Source: Bacteroidota bacterium (GTDB taxonomy: Bacteria > Bacteroidota > Bacteroidia > Bacteroidales > UBA12077). Taken from it: a DNA stretch of 64,000 bases. The DNA lies in NCBI GenBank assembly GCA_020444275.1, contig JAHLLG010000007.1, positions 62,001 to 126,000 on the forward strand, given 5' to 3'. The position numbers and the translations under genes were made by a program. Numbering within the stretch: the stretch's first letter is position 1; every line of letters starts with the position of its first letter. Below are positions 28,380-37,742 of the stretch, piece after piece. The notes under the pieces were generated by a model. The model made no database searches and was not told the DNA's origin. It worked only from the letters and a program-made list of their open reading frames with translations.

Positions 28380-29021
28380 ATGTCCGATTTTTATTTTAAC
28401 ATAGAAGAATACATATTGCAACACTCAGATGATGAAGATCCCATATTATCTGAGTTAAACAGAGAAACTAACTTAAAAATTCTTCGCCCCAGAATGCTTT
28501 CGGGTCATTTGCAAGGAAAAGTGCTTGAAATGATTAGTAAAATGATTCAACCTGAAAAGATTCTAGAATTAGGAACTTATACCGGATATTCTGCTATTTG
28601 TCTGGCCAAGGGTTTGAAGGAAAATGGCATGCTACATACCATTGAATTGAATGATGAACTGGAAAATTTTATTTTAAAGTATCTGCGTAAAGCCAATCTG
28701 GAATCAAAAGTTAAATTACATTTTGGTGATGCGCGAACCATAATCCCTCAACTAAACGAACAGTTCGATCTTGTTTTTATAGATGCTGACAAGCGGCAAT
28801 ACCTTGATTATTATCATCTTATATTTAATCTCGTTAAACCCGGTGGATTTATTTTAGCTGATAATGTTCTTTGGAGTGGTAAAGTGATAGAATTGGAATC
28901 GCCAGATGATGAATACACCAAAGGAATCTTTGAGTTTAATGAGTTTATTAAAAAAGATGATCGCATTGAAAAGGTAATTTTGCCTTTACGCGACGGTTTA
29001 ACATTAATTCGTAAAAAGTAA
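28380..29021 (+). CDS. SAM-dependent O-methyltransferase (family 3, catechol-type)
   Basis: The 213-residue class I methyltransferase has the SAM-binding motif LELGTYTGYSA at 62-72, the acidic loop HTIELND near 96, and FDLVFIDADK near 130, where Asp residues bind the metal, followed by ADNVLWSGKV. This matches the caffeoyl-CoA/catechol O-methyltransferase family. In Bacteroidota such genes are usually annotated only as O-methyltransferases and the substrate is unknown. It begins 13 bp after the palindromic repeat. Confidence 0.93.
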   Translation: MSDFYFNIEEYILQHSDDEDPILSELNRETNLKILRPRMLSGHLQGKVLEMISKMIQPEKILELGTYTGYSAICLAKGLKENGMLHTIELNDELENFILKYLRKANLESKVKLHFGDARTIIPQLNEQFDLVFIDADKRQYLDYYHLIFNLVKPGGFILADNVLWSGKVIELESPDDEYTKGIFEFNEFIKKDDRIEKVILPLRDGLTLIRKK

Positions 29022-29212
29022 TCGCAAACGGTTTCGATCAGATACTGTGCTGCCTTTACATGCATCAAAATAAGCGTTTATCATCTGTCCGAATGGTAAC
29101 AGAATATCTTTCTCATATTTTTAATCTCCTCATCGGCTAAAATTTATTTGCGTAAAGTTTGCTAAACTAATAATCAATATGTTATTTTACTTTTCCCAAA
29201 ACAATAAGGATT

Positions 29213-30169
29213 ATGCAAAAACTTGCTATTGGCATTGATATTGGCGGAACATCGGTTAAATATGGCGTTGTTCACGAAAACGGAGAAGTAAAACTTAAGG
29301 AATCATTTCCTACGAAAGATTTTTCAGATGTAGATCAATTTGTGAATTATTTATCGGAAAGAATAAAACTTTCTTTAGCAGGATTACAGTCAGATCATGA
29401 ATTGATTGGAGTTGGAATTGGCGCACCCAATGGTAATTATTATAATGGCACCATAGAGCACGCGCCGAATTTAAAATGGAGTGGAATTGTTCCACTTGCT
29501 GACTTACTTACTAAAAAGATTAACATTCCTGTTTATTTAACCAACGATGCCAATGCCGCAGCTATTGGTGAAATGACTTATGGTGGTGCTAAAAACATGA
29601 AGAACTTTATCATGATTACCCTTGGTACAGGATTAGGAAGTGGATTTGTAGCAAACGGACAAATTATTCTGGGTCATGATGGTTTTGCAGGAGAATTTGG
29701 ACACACCACTGTTTTTCATGATGGACGTGAATGTGGCTGTGGAAAAAGAGGATGCCTGGAAACTTATGTTTCGGCTACCGGATTAAAAAGAACAGTAGTA
29801 AAATTGTTATCTAAAGCAAGAATCGATAGTGTTTTGCGAGATTATTCGTACAACAGCATTACATCGGAACAGATATACAAAGCTGCCATGAATGGTGATC
29901 AGCTGGCCATTGATGCGTTTGATTTTACCGGTAAAATATTGGGAATGAAACTTGCTGATGCCATTACCATTGTTAGCCCTGAAGCAATTTTCCTTTTTGG
30001 AGGATTAGCCAATGCAGGGAAACTGATTTTTGAACCTACCAAAAAATATATGGAGGAATACAATTTCCCTATTTACAAAAATAAGGTTAAACTACTATCA
30101 TCATTATTACCCGAAAATGAAGCAGCCATATTAGGAGCTGCAGCCTTGGTTTGGAATACAGAGAAATAA
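29213..30169 (+). CDS. ROK family sugar kinase (probable glucokinase)
   Basis: The 318-residue protein has the ATP-binding start GIDIGGTSVKYG (7-18), a second phosphate motif ITLGTGLGSGF near 140, and the ROK zinc site EFGHTTVFHDGRECGCGKRGCLE (His plus three Cys, given as separate parts of one motif) near 165-187. It is most likely a glucokinase making glucose-6-phosphate, although other ROK kinases act on N-acetylated sugars. It has the family's usual length. It is convergent with the KAS III gene, 8 bp apart. Confidence 0.9.
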   Translation: MQKLAIGIDIGGTSVKYGVVHENGEVKLKESFPTKDFSDVDQFVNYLSERIKLSLAGLQSDHELIGVGIGAPNGNYYNGTIEHAPNLKWSGIVPLADLLTKKINIPVYLTNDANAAAIGEMTYGGAKNMKNFIMITLGTGLGSGFVANGQIILGHDGFAGEFGHTTVFHDGRECGCGKRGCLETYVSATGLKRTVVKLLSKARIDSVLRDYSYNSITSEQIYKAAMNGDQLAIDAFDFTGKILGMKLADAITIVSPEAIFLFGGLANAGKLIFEPTKKYMEEYNFPIYKNKVKLLSSLLPENEAAILGAAALVWNTEK

Positions 30170-30177
30170 AGTTAAGC

Positions 30178-31254
30178 TTACTGCTTATATACAACAGCGT
30201 TAATACTCATTCCAGCTCCAACTGAAGCGAAAATGATAATATCTCCTTCATGTATGGAATGATTCGGAATTTGCCCATTTAAAATCATATCATATAATGT
30301 TGGAACCGTTGCTACAGAACTATTCCCTAATTCGGCAATATTCATTGGCATAACCTCTTTTATATCGGGCTTCATTCCGTATAACCTGAAAAAACGTTTC
30401 ACAATTGCTTCGTCCATTTTCTCGTTTGCCTGGTGAATAATAACTTTCTTGATTGCTTCAATGGGCACTCCTGATTTATCCATGGCTGCTTTTATTGCGT
30501 TTGGCACATTAGAAAGTGAATACTCATAAATTTTCCTTCCATGCATCTTTATATAACGTATATCGGGATCGCTTTCAGGTTTATTGGATTTCCCCAGGTA
30601 CAGGTAAAATGCCTCGTCCTTAGTATGTGTAACGGTAGCAGATGCCAACAAACCCGACTTAACATCCGATTTAACACCTTCAATAATAGCAGCTCCAGCT
30701 CCATCCGAAAAAATCATGGTGTCTCTGTCGTAAATATCTACAACACGCGACAAGGTTTCTGCTCCAATAACCAATACTCTTGATGCTAAACCGGTTTTTA
30801 TAAAGGAATCGGCCTGTATTACTCCCTGAACCCAACCTGGGCAACCAAAAACTAAATCGTATGCAACGCATGCTGGATTAACGATTTCAAGATTATGCTT
30901 AACTCTGGCAGCAATACTTGGCAGAAAATCACTTTGAATAGTACCTTCAATTACGTCTCCAAAATTGGTTGCTACAATAATATGATCGATTGTTTCCGGA
31001 TCAATATCCGCCTTATCAATTGCTTGCTTGGCTGCTCTTGTTGCAATTTCCGAAGCCGTTTGATTTCTTTTAACCCAACGTCGTTCAAAAATACCAGTTA
31101 TATCCTTAAACTTGGAAACAATCTCCTCTCCTGTTCCACTAATAACCGATTGGTCCTTTTCAAAAAAAGTATTTGAAATATATTCTTTGTTCTCAATTTT
31201 ATATTCTGGTATATATGAGCCAGTACTCCTTATAATTGTATTCAAAAATTTCAT
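30178..31254 (-). CDS. 3-oxoacyl-ACP synthase III (KAS III/FabH-like)
   Basis: The 358-residue thiolase-fold enzyme carries the catalytic Cys in the FGCPGWVQG block near residue 140, the His in IIHQANEKMD near 275, and the Asn in ELGNSSVATVP near 310, so the Cys-His-Asn triad is intact. It is longer than typical FabH (about 320) because of an N-terminal insert around KDITGIFERRWV. Bacteroidota often carry such FabH paralogues besides the housekeeping copy, so it may start a specialised lipid. No partner fatty-acid genes are nearby. Confidence 0.88.
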   Translation of the reverse strand: MKFLNTIIRSTGSYIPEYKIENKEYISNTFFEKDQSVISGTGEEIVSKFKDITGIFERRWVKRNQTASEIATRAAKQAIDKADIDPETIDHIIVATNFGDVIEGTIQSDFLPSIAARVKHNLEIVNPACVAYDLVFGCPGWVQGVIQADSFIKTGLASRVLVIGAETLSRVVDIYDRDTMIFSDGAGAAIIEGVKSDVKSGLLASATVTHTKDEAFYLYLGKSNKPESDPDIRYIKMHGRKIYEYSLSNVPNAIKAAMDKSGVPIEAIKKVIIHQANEKMDEAIVKRFFRLYGMKPDIKEVMPMNIAELGNSSVATVPTLYDMILNGQIPNHSIHEGDIIIFASVGAGMSINAVVYKQ

Positions 31255-31345
31255 AACTCAATTTTAAATTTAATGTTGCTAAAATATTTATTTTAAGCTA
31301 TTGTAAAGATTCCTTTTTTTATGTTTCTACGGTACCCAATCTAAC

Positions 31346-31357
31346 GTTGATATCAAC
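31346..31357. other. 12-bp perfect palindrome in the KAS III / M28 divergent region
   Basis: The sequence GTTGATATCAAC lies in the 265-bp divergent intergenic region and extends to an 18-bp near-palindrome with one mismatch pair. It could be a repressor operator. Nothing else is recognisable in this intergenic stretch. Confidence 0.3.
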
Positions 31358-31519
31358 ATTATAAGGCTACATATATCATATAAGATATTAAACTTACTAC
31401 TTCTATCACTCATCCATAAACACTTCGTGTAGGTTTTTATATAAGATTTTCATATCCAACCCTTTAAACCTTTAAACGTAATAAATGTCCAACTAATTAA
31501 TAAATATAATACTTATATC

Positions 31520-33154
31520 ATGAAAAAAATAACTCATCTATTAACATTCGCAATTTTCTTTGTTCTTTCTTTAGCTGTATACAGTCAAGAAGGTCCGGTT
31601 GAAAAAGGTTTAAAGGCAATTAATAAGAAGTCAGTTAAAGCACAGCTCGAGTTCTTAGCTTCGGATTGGATGGAAGGAAGAGCAACTGGGACTCAAGGAG
31701 AATTCCTGGCTGGAGATTATTTAGCAAGCATGCTACAGTTTATGAATATTGACCCTGCCGGAGATGAAGCATGGACAGATGTTTCAAGAGAAGATAGAAG
31801 AAAAGGAATAAGACCGGAAAAATATACGTCATACTTTCAAAACTACTATTTAACCAAACACCTTGAATCTGAATCGAAATTATCAATCATTAATGAAGAA
31901 ACTCAGCAAACCATAACGTTTAATGAACAAACAGATTTTTCTATCGCTGACTATCCGATGAACATAAATATTTCTTCCCCCATAGTATTTGTAGGTTATG
32001 GATTTCAAGATGAAGAATCGGGATACGATGACTTCAAGGGAATTAATGTTAAAAACAAAATTATTTTAAGATTATTTGGGCACCCCGGACATTTGGATAC
32101 CACCTCCGTTGGATATAAGAAATTTCATCAGGAAACCAGGTATTTTAACTACTATCTGGAACAAGATAAAAACACGATTGCTCTTGAAAAAGGAGCCATC
32201 GGTGTAATCAATATTTATCAAAGCGATATCAGAAAATACTGGGCCAAAGAAAATGATTTCCTTGACAAATCAGCTAATGAAACTCCCAAACCAAGTTTAT
32301 ACGACCATAAAATTGAGCTAGTTTCAACTGAAACTCCAGAAAAACTTCTTAATATATATGCATCTAATCAATTCATTAAGAAGATTCTTGATCAGCAGAA
32401 TATAACCCTGGAAAATTTTGAGAAGCAAGTTGCAAATAGTTTAAAATCACAATCCAAAGAATTAAAGGATATTAAAATAAATATTGACTATAATACAAAT
32501 ACAGAACTTATTCATACACGAAATATCTTAGGTATTATTGAAGGCGAGAATCCGAATGAAATTGTTGTTATCGGAGCTCACTACGACCATGTTGGAATGA
32601 ACGACGGTTTCATATGGAACGGTGCAGACGATAACGCATCGGGAACAGTTGGAGTTTGGATGCTGGCAAAAGCCTTTAAAGCGTCTGGAATAAAACCTAA
32701 GAAAACGATCGTTTTTGCGGCTTGGTCAGGTGAAGAGTTAGGTTTATATGGATCGGAATATTTTACAAATCATCCTTATGGTGAAGATGTCAATAAAATT
32801 AAGTTTTACCTGAATTTCGATATGATTAGTAAAGCATACGAGGAAGATTCTTTGAAGAATCGTATCGAAATGATTTACACAGATAATGAACTTCAAATTG
32901 ATGAATTAACTAAACAACATCTTACTGAGTACAATCTTAACCTGGATGTAAACTATACACCTGCAAAATTTGGCCACAACCAGAGTGATCATGCTTCATT
33001 TAAAGATAAAAATATTCCGGTAATGTATTTTTGTGCCGGCTATCCAAGCACTTTGCACACGCCTAAAGATGAAACCAGCGATATAAGATGGAACAAAATG
33101 GTTGAAATTATTCAGTTGAGTTATCTAAATCTTTGGAAGATTATTAATGAATAG
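31520..33154 (+). CDS. Secreted M28 family metallopeptidase
   Basis: The 544-residue protein has a signal peptide (MKKITHLLTFAIFFVLSLAVYSQ). The C-terminal peptidase domain shows the di-zinc ligands in order: GAHYDHVG near 350, NGADDNASGT near 365, GEELGLYGS near 402, FDMIS near 435 and a late His in the YPSTLHTPKDE segment. An inserted PA-like domain (about 130-330) precedes them. It is an aminopeptidase acting in the periplasm or outside the cell (family knowledge). It carries no type IX secretion C-terminal domain that I can see. Confidence 0.93.
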   Translation: MKKITHLLTFAIFFVLSLAVYSQEGPVEKGLKAINKKSVKAQLEFLASDWMEGRATGTQGEFLAGDYLASMLQFMNIDPAGDEAWTDVSREDRRKGIRPEKYTSYFQNYYLTKHLESESKLSIINEETQQTITFNEQTDFSIADYPMNINISSPIVFVGYGFQDEESGYDDFKGINVKNKIILRLFGHPGHLDTTSVGYKKFHQETRYFNYYLEQDKNTIALEKGAIGVINIYQSDIRKYWAKENDFLDKSANETPKPSLYDHKIELVSTETPEKLLNIYASNQFIKKILDQQNITLENFEKQVANSLKSQSKELKDIKINIDYNTNTELIHTRNILGIIEGENPNEIVVIGAHYDHVGMNDGFIWNGADDNASGTVGVWMLAKAFKASGIKPKKTIVFAAWSGEELGLYGSEYFTNHPYGEDVNKIKFYLNFDMISKAYEEDSLKNRIEMIYTDNELQIDELTKQHLTEYNLNLDVNYTPAKFGHNQSDHASFKDKNIPVMYFCAGYPSTLHTPKDETSDIRWNKMVEIIQLSYLNLWKIINE

Positions 33155-33181
33155 TAGATCTTTTGCTATTTTAAATTTAGT

Positions 33182-33607
33182 CTAATTTTCTATTGATACT
33201 ATAAAACAGTTATTAAGCATAATATCCATTAGTTTCCCGGAGCACTCGCCTTTAATAACGGCATTAGCTCCGGGAGTTGCTTCTTTAAGTTCAAACTTCT
33301 CTGTTGCAAGAGAACAATTTATTCCCCCGAAAACATCATTGGTTTCCAGTATAATTGATGTTTGTTCGGAACTTATATTGATCTCTTTAATTTTTCCTTT
33401 TACTTCCAGAACTTTACCTACATACTTTGCATTTGCCACACTTTCGTTTGCATCAAAATCAGCAAATAGCTCACTGGCAGAAATAACATAATCCGGTTTT
33501 ACATTAACCAAACTTTTTGTGGGTTGGAAAACCTTGTAAAAAAACAGTAAAACCAAACTAAAAACAATAAGCGAAATGATTACCAGTAAATATTTTCTTG
33601 ATAACAT
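33182..33607 (-). CDS. Membrane-anchored OB-fold protein (tRNA_anti-like family)
   Basis: The 141-residue protein has one N-terminal membrane anchor (about 7-27) and a soluble domain of the tRNA_anti-like OB fold (about 40-138): YVGKVLEVKGKIKEIN, then SIILETNDVFGGINCSL and CSGKLMDIMLNNC. Two Cys in the domain may pair. In other Bacteroidota this family often lies beside YceI and DUF5777 genes, as here. It is the last gene of a minus-strand set of four with gaps of 5 bp or overlaps, so it works in the envelope with them (inference). The function is unknown. Confidence 0.85.
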   Translation of the reverse strand: MLSRKYLLVIISLIVFSLVLLFFYKVFQPTKSLVNVKPDYVISASELFADFDANESVANAKYVGKVLEVKGKIKEINISSEQTSIILETNDVFGGINCSLATEKFELKEATPGANAVIKGECSGKLMDIMLNNCFIVSIEN

Positions 33608-33612
33608 ATATG

Positions 33613-34167
33613 CTATTTTTTATAGGGTAAATAATCTATGCTAACCTTTACCAGAATTTCCTTTGCTACCCGATGATCGACAAGTTTTGGAACCAGTATA
33701 TTAAAATCCGAAATATTCAGATAAAATTCTGTAGATGCATTAATTTTATTCTTTTCAACAATAAGTTCTGCTTTAGTTTCCAGGTGCTTTTTATTATTTC
33801 TGATTATGATATCTCCAATTATGTTTACTTCATAGCTCCCGGGTTTAGTTAAATCAATATTTTCTAAATCATTTACCTGACCTTTAAACTCTGCTTTTGG
33901 ATATGTACCCGACTCCATATAACTTTCGTTGAAATGCTCTTTGGCTGTAGCTAATGAAAATTCAAAGCTTTTGATAAGTACTGCACACTGTATTTTGCCA
34001 GATTCAATATCGAAAAAACTAACCAACTGATGATTATTGGCATCAATATCAATGGCATCAGTATGCGATAAAAAATAAACATGCCCTGATTTCGAGAAGA
34101 AGACATTTTGAGTAAACCCCGAGAAATAAAGAATAAGTAAAAAGGGTATGATTAAATATTTTTTCAT
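33613..34167 (-). CDS. YceI-like periplasmic lipid-binding protein
   Basis: The 184-residue protein has a signal peptide (MKKYLIIPFLLILYFSGFTQN) followed by a YceI/lipocalin-like beta-barrel: SKSGHVYFLSHTD, FDIESGKIQCAVLIKSFEF, HFNESYMESGTYPKAEFKG. YceI proteins bind isoprenoid-type lipids or quinone-like ligands in the periplasm. It is more divergent than typical YceI but keeps the F-x-S-x-Y-P-x-A-x-F block. It lies between the DUF5777 and OB-fold genes with 5-bp gaps. Confidence 0.85.
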   Translation of the reverse strand: MKKYLIIPFLLILYFSGFTQNVFFSKSGHVYFLSHTDAIDIDANNHQLVSFFDIESGKIQCAVLIKSFEFSLATAKEHFNESYMESGTYPKAEFKGQVNDLENIDLTKPGSYEVNIIGDIIIRNNKKHLETKAELIVEKNKINASTEFYLNISDFNILVPKLVDHRVAKEILVKVSIDYLPYKK

Positions 34168-34172
34168 GCTAT

Positions 34173-35063
34173 TTATTTTCCTAGTGAAAAAACCTGTGAT
34201 ATATTAAAACCAAAACGAATATCGCCATTAAAAAAATCGGAAGATGTTTCACCAATAAATTTATTCTCGGTCATTGCCGCAGCATTCGTTAACATGAGCT
34301 GAAAAACATGGCTTCCAAGCTGAATATCAAAACCAACAGCAAACGGATCATAAAACTCAAATCCATATCTACCTGAGTTATTTAGGTTCCAAAAGTATTC
34401 TACATTAAAGGCAACTCGTTTAACTAGTAAATACCTTCCACCAAAACCTATGGAAAACAGATCATTGTTTTCTTCTATCGATTCAACCAAATTTCGGTGC
34501 ACCAGAGTCGGGGTTATCTGAAAAGAAATTCGTTTAGAAAACTTTCTACTAACTAAAATTTGGAATGTATAATCGAATCGCGATACAAAATCATCATCGC
34601 GTATTTGATCCGAATATTTTTTCGAAGTGTATGCAACTGATGAATTAAAAACAACCGTTACAGGCATCATATTTTTCTCCTGCTGTTGACGAAGGACAGC
34701 ATATTTTAAAAATCCATAATTTGTTTGATTGTAGGTAGCCCTTGCCAAGCCAACATTTAATCTATCAATAATTCCATAATATAATCCAAAATAAGTACTG
34801 GCCTCATCAAAGCCCAGGAAATTGCTTTCATCGGTGTTGAATTCGGCAAATCGATGTGCCACCCTAAGGTCTAATCCTTTTTTGGGCAACAACTCAACCG
34901 ACTGGCCGTTCAATATTCTTGATGTTTTAAATGCAGCTGAAATAAACACCTCTTGTTCAGACAATTGCTGATCCAACAAACTATCCCAGTCATCATCCTG
35001 AGCAAAAGTAACTGCTGTGATACAACTAATGATTAACAATGTATATGCCTTTGTTAATTTCAT
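34173..35063 (-). CDS. DUF5777 family outer-membrane beta-barrel protein
   Basis: The 296-residue protein has a signal peptide (MKLTKAYTLLIISCITAVTFAQ), then a run of alternating amphipathic strands with aromatic girdles (RVAHRFAEF, STYFGLYYGIIDRLNVGLA, VAFNVEYFWNLN) and ends in a short strand, as outer-membrane barrels do. The N-terminal region matches the DUF5777 family. Its start overlaps the stop of the LamG gene upstream by 4 bp (ATGA), showing translational coupling. The role may be transport or anchoring for the YceI and OB-fold partners (inference). Confidence 0.85.
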   Translation of the reverse strand: MKLTKAYTLLIISCITAVTFAQDDDWDSLLDQQLSEQEVFISAAFKTSRILNGQSVELLPKKGLDLRVAHRFAEFNTDESNFLGFDEASTYFGLYYGIIDRLNVGLARATYNQTNYGFLKYAVLRQQQEKNMMPVTVVFNSSVAYTSKKYSDQIRDDDFVSRFDYTFQILVSRKFSKRISFQITPTLVHRNLVESIEENNDLFSIGFGGRYLLVKRVAFNVEYFWNLNNSGRYGFEFYDPFAVGFDIQLGSHVFQLMLTNAAAMTENKFIGETSSDFFNGDIRFGFNISQVFSLGK

Positions 35064-35836
35064 TTTTTAACTCGTTTTGCAGCATTAAAAAGCTCCCCGA
35101 TTTCCTGGTTGGTAAGTGCATAATTGAAAATTTTTATATCATCAATCACGCCATGAAAATATTTCTCGTCGTTTGCATTTTCCTGAACTGATTTACCAAA
35201 AACCAAATTCGAGTTGGCAATATTTAACATAATATTCTTTTGGATATCACCCGCTTTTTCACCATTTACATATATTGCAGGCCTACCACAACTCGTAACA
35301 TAAATATGATACCAGGTAAAATACTGGAAATAGTAATCGGCATTGAGTTCATCCAGATTATTATAAAATGTAGTTACATAAAACGTTGTAGGACCTGAAT
35401 ATCCATCAATATTTGTTTTAATGGCGTTTTTACCATAATCGAATAGTGAAGATAAGCTGCTGCGTCCTGAGCTGCAGTTAAACCAAAATGATACGGACAT
35501 AGAATCCTGATTATTGATATCAATTTCAATATACTGGTCTTCGCCATTAAGATAAAGTGCTTGGTTATCGTCCCAATAACGATCCGCTGTTAAACTTAAG
35601 TCTCCGTGTGTAATAATGGTAAAATCATTTTCACTGATATCCTCTATAGATTCATTAAACGGAATATCTAAAAGCAGAGCCGGTTCAATAGTAATCGTAT
35701 CATTATCGTTATGAGTAGTATCAACAGGTTGATTATTGGGTGTAGAATAATAAAGTTCTTCGGCATTTTCATACTGACATGAATATGCACTTATCATAGT
35801 AATTGCCACAATAATCAAAAATTGAAGTCTAAACAT
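35060..35836 (-). CDS. LamG-like jelly-roll lipoprotein
   Basis: The 258-residue protein has a lipoprotein signal (MFRLQFLIIVAITMISAYSC, Cys near 20), an acidic Asp/Asn-rich linker (about 25-55), and one concanavalin-like LamG domain (about 55-250) with ALYLNGEDQYIEI, SVSFWFNCS, and a late YFHGVIDDIKIFNYALT block that is diagnostic of LamG_3. It probably binds a carbohydrate or protein at the cell surface. It heads the four-gene cluster and overlaps the DUF5777 gene by 4 bp. Confidence 0.87.
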   Translation of the reverse strand: MFRLQFLIIVAITMISAYSCQYENAEELYYSTPNNQPVDTTHNDNDTITIEPALLLDIPFNESIEDISENDFTIITHGDLSLTADRYWDDNQALYLNGEDQYIEIDINNQDSMSVSFWFNCSSGRSSLSSLFDYGKNAIKTNIDGYSGPTTFYVTTFYNNLDELNADYYFQYFTWYHIYVTSCGRPAIYVNGEKAGDIQKNIMLNIANSNLVFGKSVQENANDEKYFHGVIDDIKIFNYALTNQEIGELFNAAKRVKK

Positions 35837-35938
35837 AATTTTACTTCATTAAAACAAAATTTCTGACCCAATTTAATGAAATATTAGAGAACAAAAAAGT
35901 GCAAGAAGAATCTTATTTTATTAAACCAATCCAAATAT

Positions 35939-37126
35939 TTATTTATCAATCCAAAAATCAGGTTTGGTATTTTCTCCACCCGCTAAAGTGCACTTTACGC
36001 AGTATTCAAATCTCAGTAAAGCATATCCAAAAGAGTTATCGTAAGGAACTAAATAAAAGGGTGGGGATTCATTAACTATTAGAAAATCAATCAAATCAGG
36101 TTCTGTTACAAGAGTGCATTTATCATAATGAAAACCTGGGACTTCCGGTTTATCAACAAATATTCTGCTTTTAGTTACAGAGGCTACGGTAAAATAGCCT
36201 TTAACCAGATCATTCGGATTCTCACTATTATATATATTGCCAATTATATTAGCCGGTTGACTTGTAACCAAGAAATTTTGATCAGTAAATTGCTTTTCAA
36301 TACTATTCCAATAGTTATAAGCACTTTGATTTATACTATACTGTTTAACCAATAAACTATACCGATGAGTAAGTTTCTTACTGTCTGTTCCGACAAATAG
36401 CAAAGGGTGATTTACAATCTGAGAAATCGCTAATCCAGTTGTTTTCCCTGTATATATATAATTTATACCATCTGATCTCCAACATCTAAAATAATTGTTC
36501 TTGTAATCATTTACAATAGGGATTCGAATTAATTCATTAGTATCCAAACGGAGATCTCCAAAAATTATATCCTTCAAATCAAAGTCAACTGTATATTCAT
36601 AAGTTTCCTCCATCTTCCACATCAGATATGTATCAGGTTCATCAATCGTTTCAGTACTAATATAAAATTGATAGCCTGGCAATCCTGATGGATAATCCTG
36701 CGTATTTCTGTTCTCTAATTCTGCTTGCACACCTTGAATCGCAACAGGTGCTTTTAATTCCTGGAAATTTGAAACATATTCTTTTCCTTCTGGTGTTTTT
36801 ATGGAAAGCATATAACTGTTTCCAACTTTTCCTTGTATACCATCCTGATCTGTGATATATACTCCCGGTTTTACTTCTTTAAGAATTTCAGAATGCCCGT
36901 GGTTATCGCTTATGGTAACCACACATTGTTCAATCGGTATAAGCTCATAGTTATTAACCGGCGATGACTCGGTAATTTCAATTTTATATGGCCCGGGTTC
37001 ATTAGTCAGTGTTCCATCTACTACTAAATCTGCTTTATATAATGAGTTATTTAGTAAGAACTCTTCTTTACATCCAAAAACATAGAATAAAGCAATTAGA
37101 ATACAAGTGGTTAATTTTAATTTCAT
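35939..37126 (-). CDS. DUF4249 domain lipoprotein
   Basis: The 395-residue protein has a lipoprotein signal (MKLKLTTCILIALFYVFGC) followed by the DUF4249 pattern: LVVDGTLTNEPGPYKIEIT, VTISDNHGHSEIL, a YMLSIKTPEGKEY strand pair and a C-terminal CVKCTLAGGENTKPDFW. DUF4249 genes usually lie next to a TonB-dependent receptor; none is adjacent here. It is an outer-membrane-associated accessory protein of unknown role. It lies 102 bp upstream of the LamG gene and could belong to the same transcript. Confidence 0.87.
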   Translation of the reverse strand: MKLKLTTCILIALFYVFGCKEEFLLNNSLYKADLVVDGTLTNEPGPYKIEITESSPVNNYELIPIEQCVVTISDNHGHSEILKEVKPGVYITDQDGIQGKVGNSYMLSIKTPEGKEYVSNFQELKAPVAIQGVQAELENRNTQDYPSGLPGYQFYISTETIDEPDTYLMWKMEETYEYTVDFDLKDIIFGDLRLDTNELIRIPIVNDYKNNYFRCWRSDGINYIYTGKTTGLAISQIVNHPLLFVGTDSKKLTHRYSLLVKQYSINQSAYNYWNSIEKQFTDQNFLVTSQPANIIGNIYNSENPNDLVKGYFTVASVTKSRIFVDKPEVPGFHYDKCTLVTEPDLIDFLIVNESPPFYLVPYDNSFGYALLRFEYCVKCTLAGGENTKPDFWIDK

Positions 37127-37351
37127 ACATTTTCATTTAAAATGCTAAATATGAACCACACAGTCATAATTAACGTAATTGCAAAATAGTATTTTGATTC
37201 GGAAGTTAATAAAAATTATGCAAGTATTCTGCCAGCAGCCTAAATAATCTATCAATAACAATAATTGTTAGACTTTTGAAGAAACTGATTTGTTCTTTAT
37301 TAGGGTATTAAAATTTACAAAATATTAAAAAAAGTGATGGGCTCTAATAAA

Positions 37352-37379
37352 AAAAGCCGAAGATTTCTCTTCGGCTTTT
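37352..37379 (-). terminator. Terminator of the tRNA-Gly/tRNA-Leu unit
   Basis: A perfect 11-bp stem pairs 37352-37362 with 37369-37379. A residues to its left give the U-tract on the minus strand. It begins 2 bp past the tRNA-Leu 3' end. Confidence 0.9.
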
Positions 37380-37380
37380 G

Positions 37381-37465
37381 TACCCAGAGCGGGACTTGAA
37401 CCCGCACAGCCATAATGGCCACTGGATTTTAAGTCCAGCGCGTCTACCAATTCCGCCATCTGGGC
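37381..37465 (-). tRNA. tRNA-Leu (TAA)
   Basis: The 85-nt class II tRNA has acceptor stem GCCCAGA/TCTGGGT (first pair G-U), anticodon stem CTGGA/TCCAG around loop CTTAAAA (anticodon TAA), a long variable arm (GGCCATTATGGCT) and T-arm TGCGGG-TTCAAGT-CCCGC. Discriminator A; CCA is not encoded. It is transcribed after tRNA-Gly. Confidence 0.98.
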
Positions 37466-37472
37466 AGCTTGG

Positions 37473-37545
<73 letters not shown>

Positions 37546-37589
37546 CTATTTTATATTAGTGCAATATAGTTTTTTTAAACTATCTACTC

Positions 37590-37700
37590 TGCTCTACCAA
37601 TCCCGAAATTTATAAAATTTTATTTTAGCTAAATTTCGAGGACTCTCGAAAAACAATGAAATCAAAGATTTCAGGCTTTTCGGAGCTGAGCTATTTTCGC
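37590..37700 (-). pseudogene. Partial tRNA-Gly copy interrupted by an 85-bp double-hairpin insert
   Basis: On the minus strand, 37686-37700 repeats exactly the first 15 bases of the tRNA-Gly gene, and 37590-37600 repeats the next stretch (TTGGTAGAGCA, 11 bases). Between them lies an 85-bp segment (37601-37685). That segment holds one hairpin with a perfect 9-bp stem (CGAAATTTA/TAAATTTCG) and a second with CTC-CGAAAA-type arms and an inner GAAATC/GATTTC stem. Nothing after the D-arm is kept, so it is not a functional tRNA. The promoter at 37743-37772 reads into it before reaching the intact tRNA-Gly. Confidence 0.75.
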
Positions 37701-37742
37701 ATTATTTTTATGAACTTGTGCTATACTTGCGTTTAGCGGATG

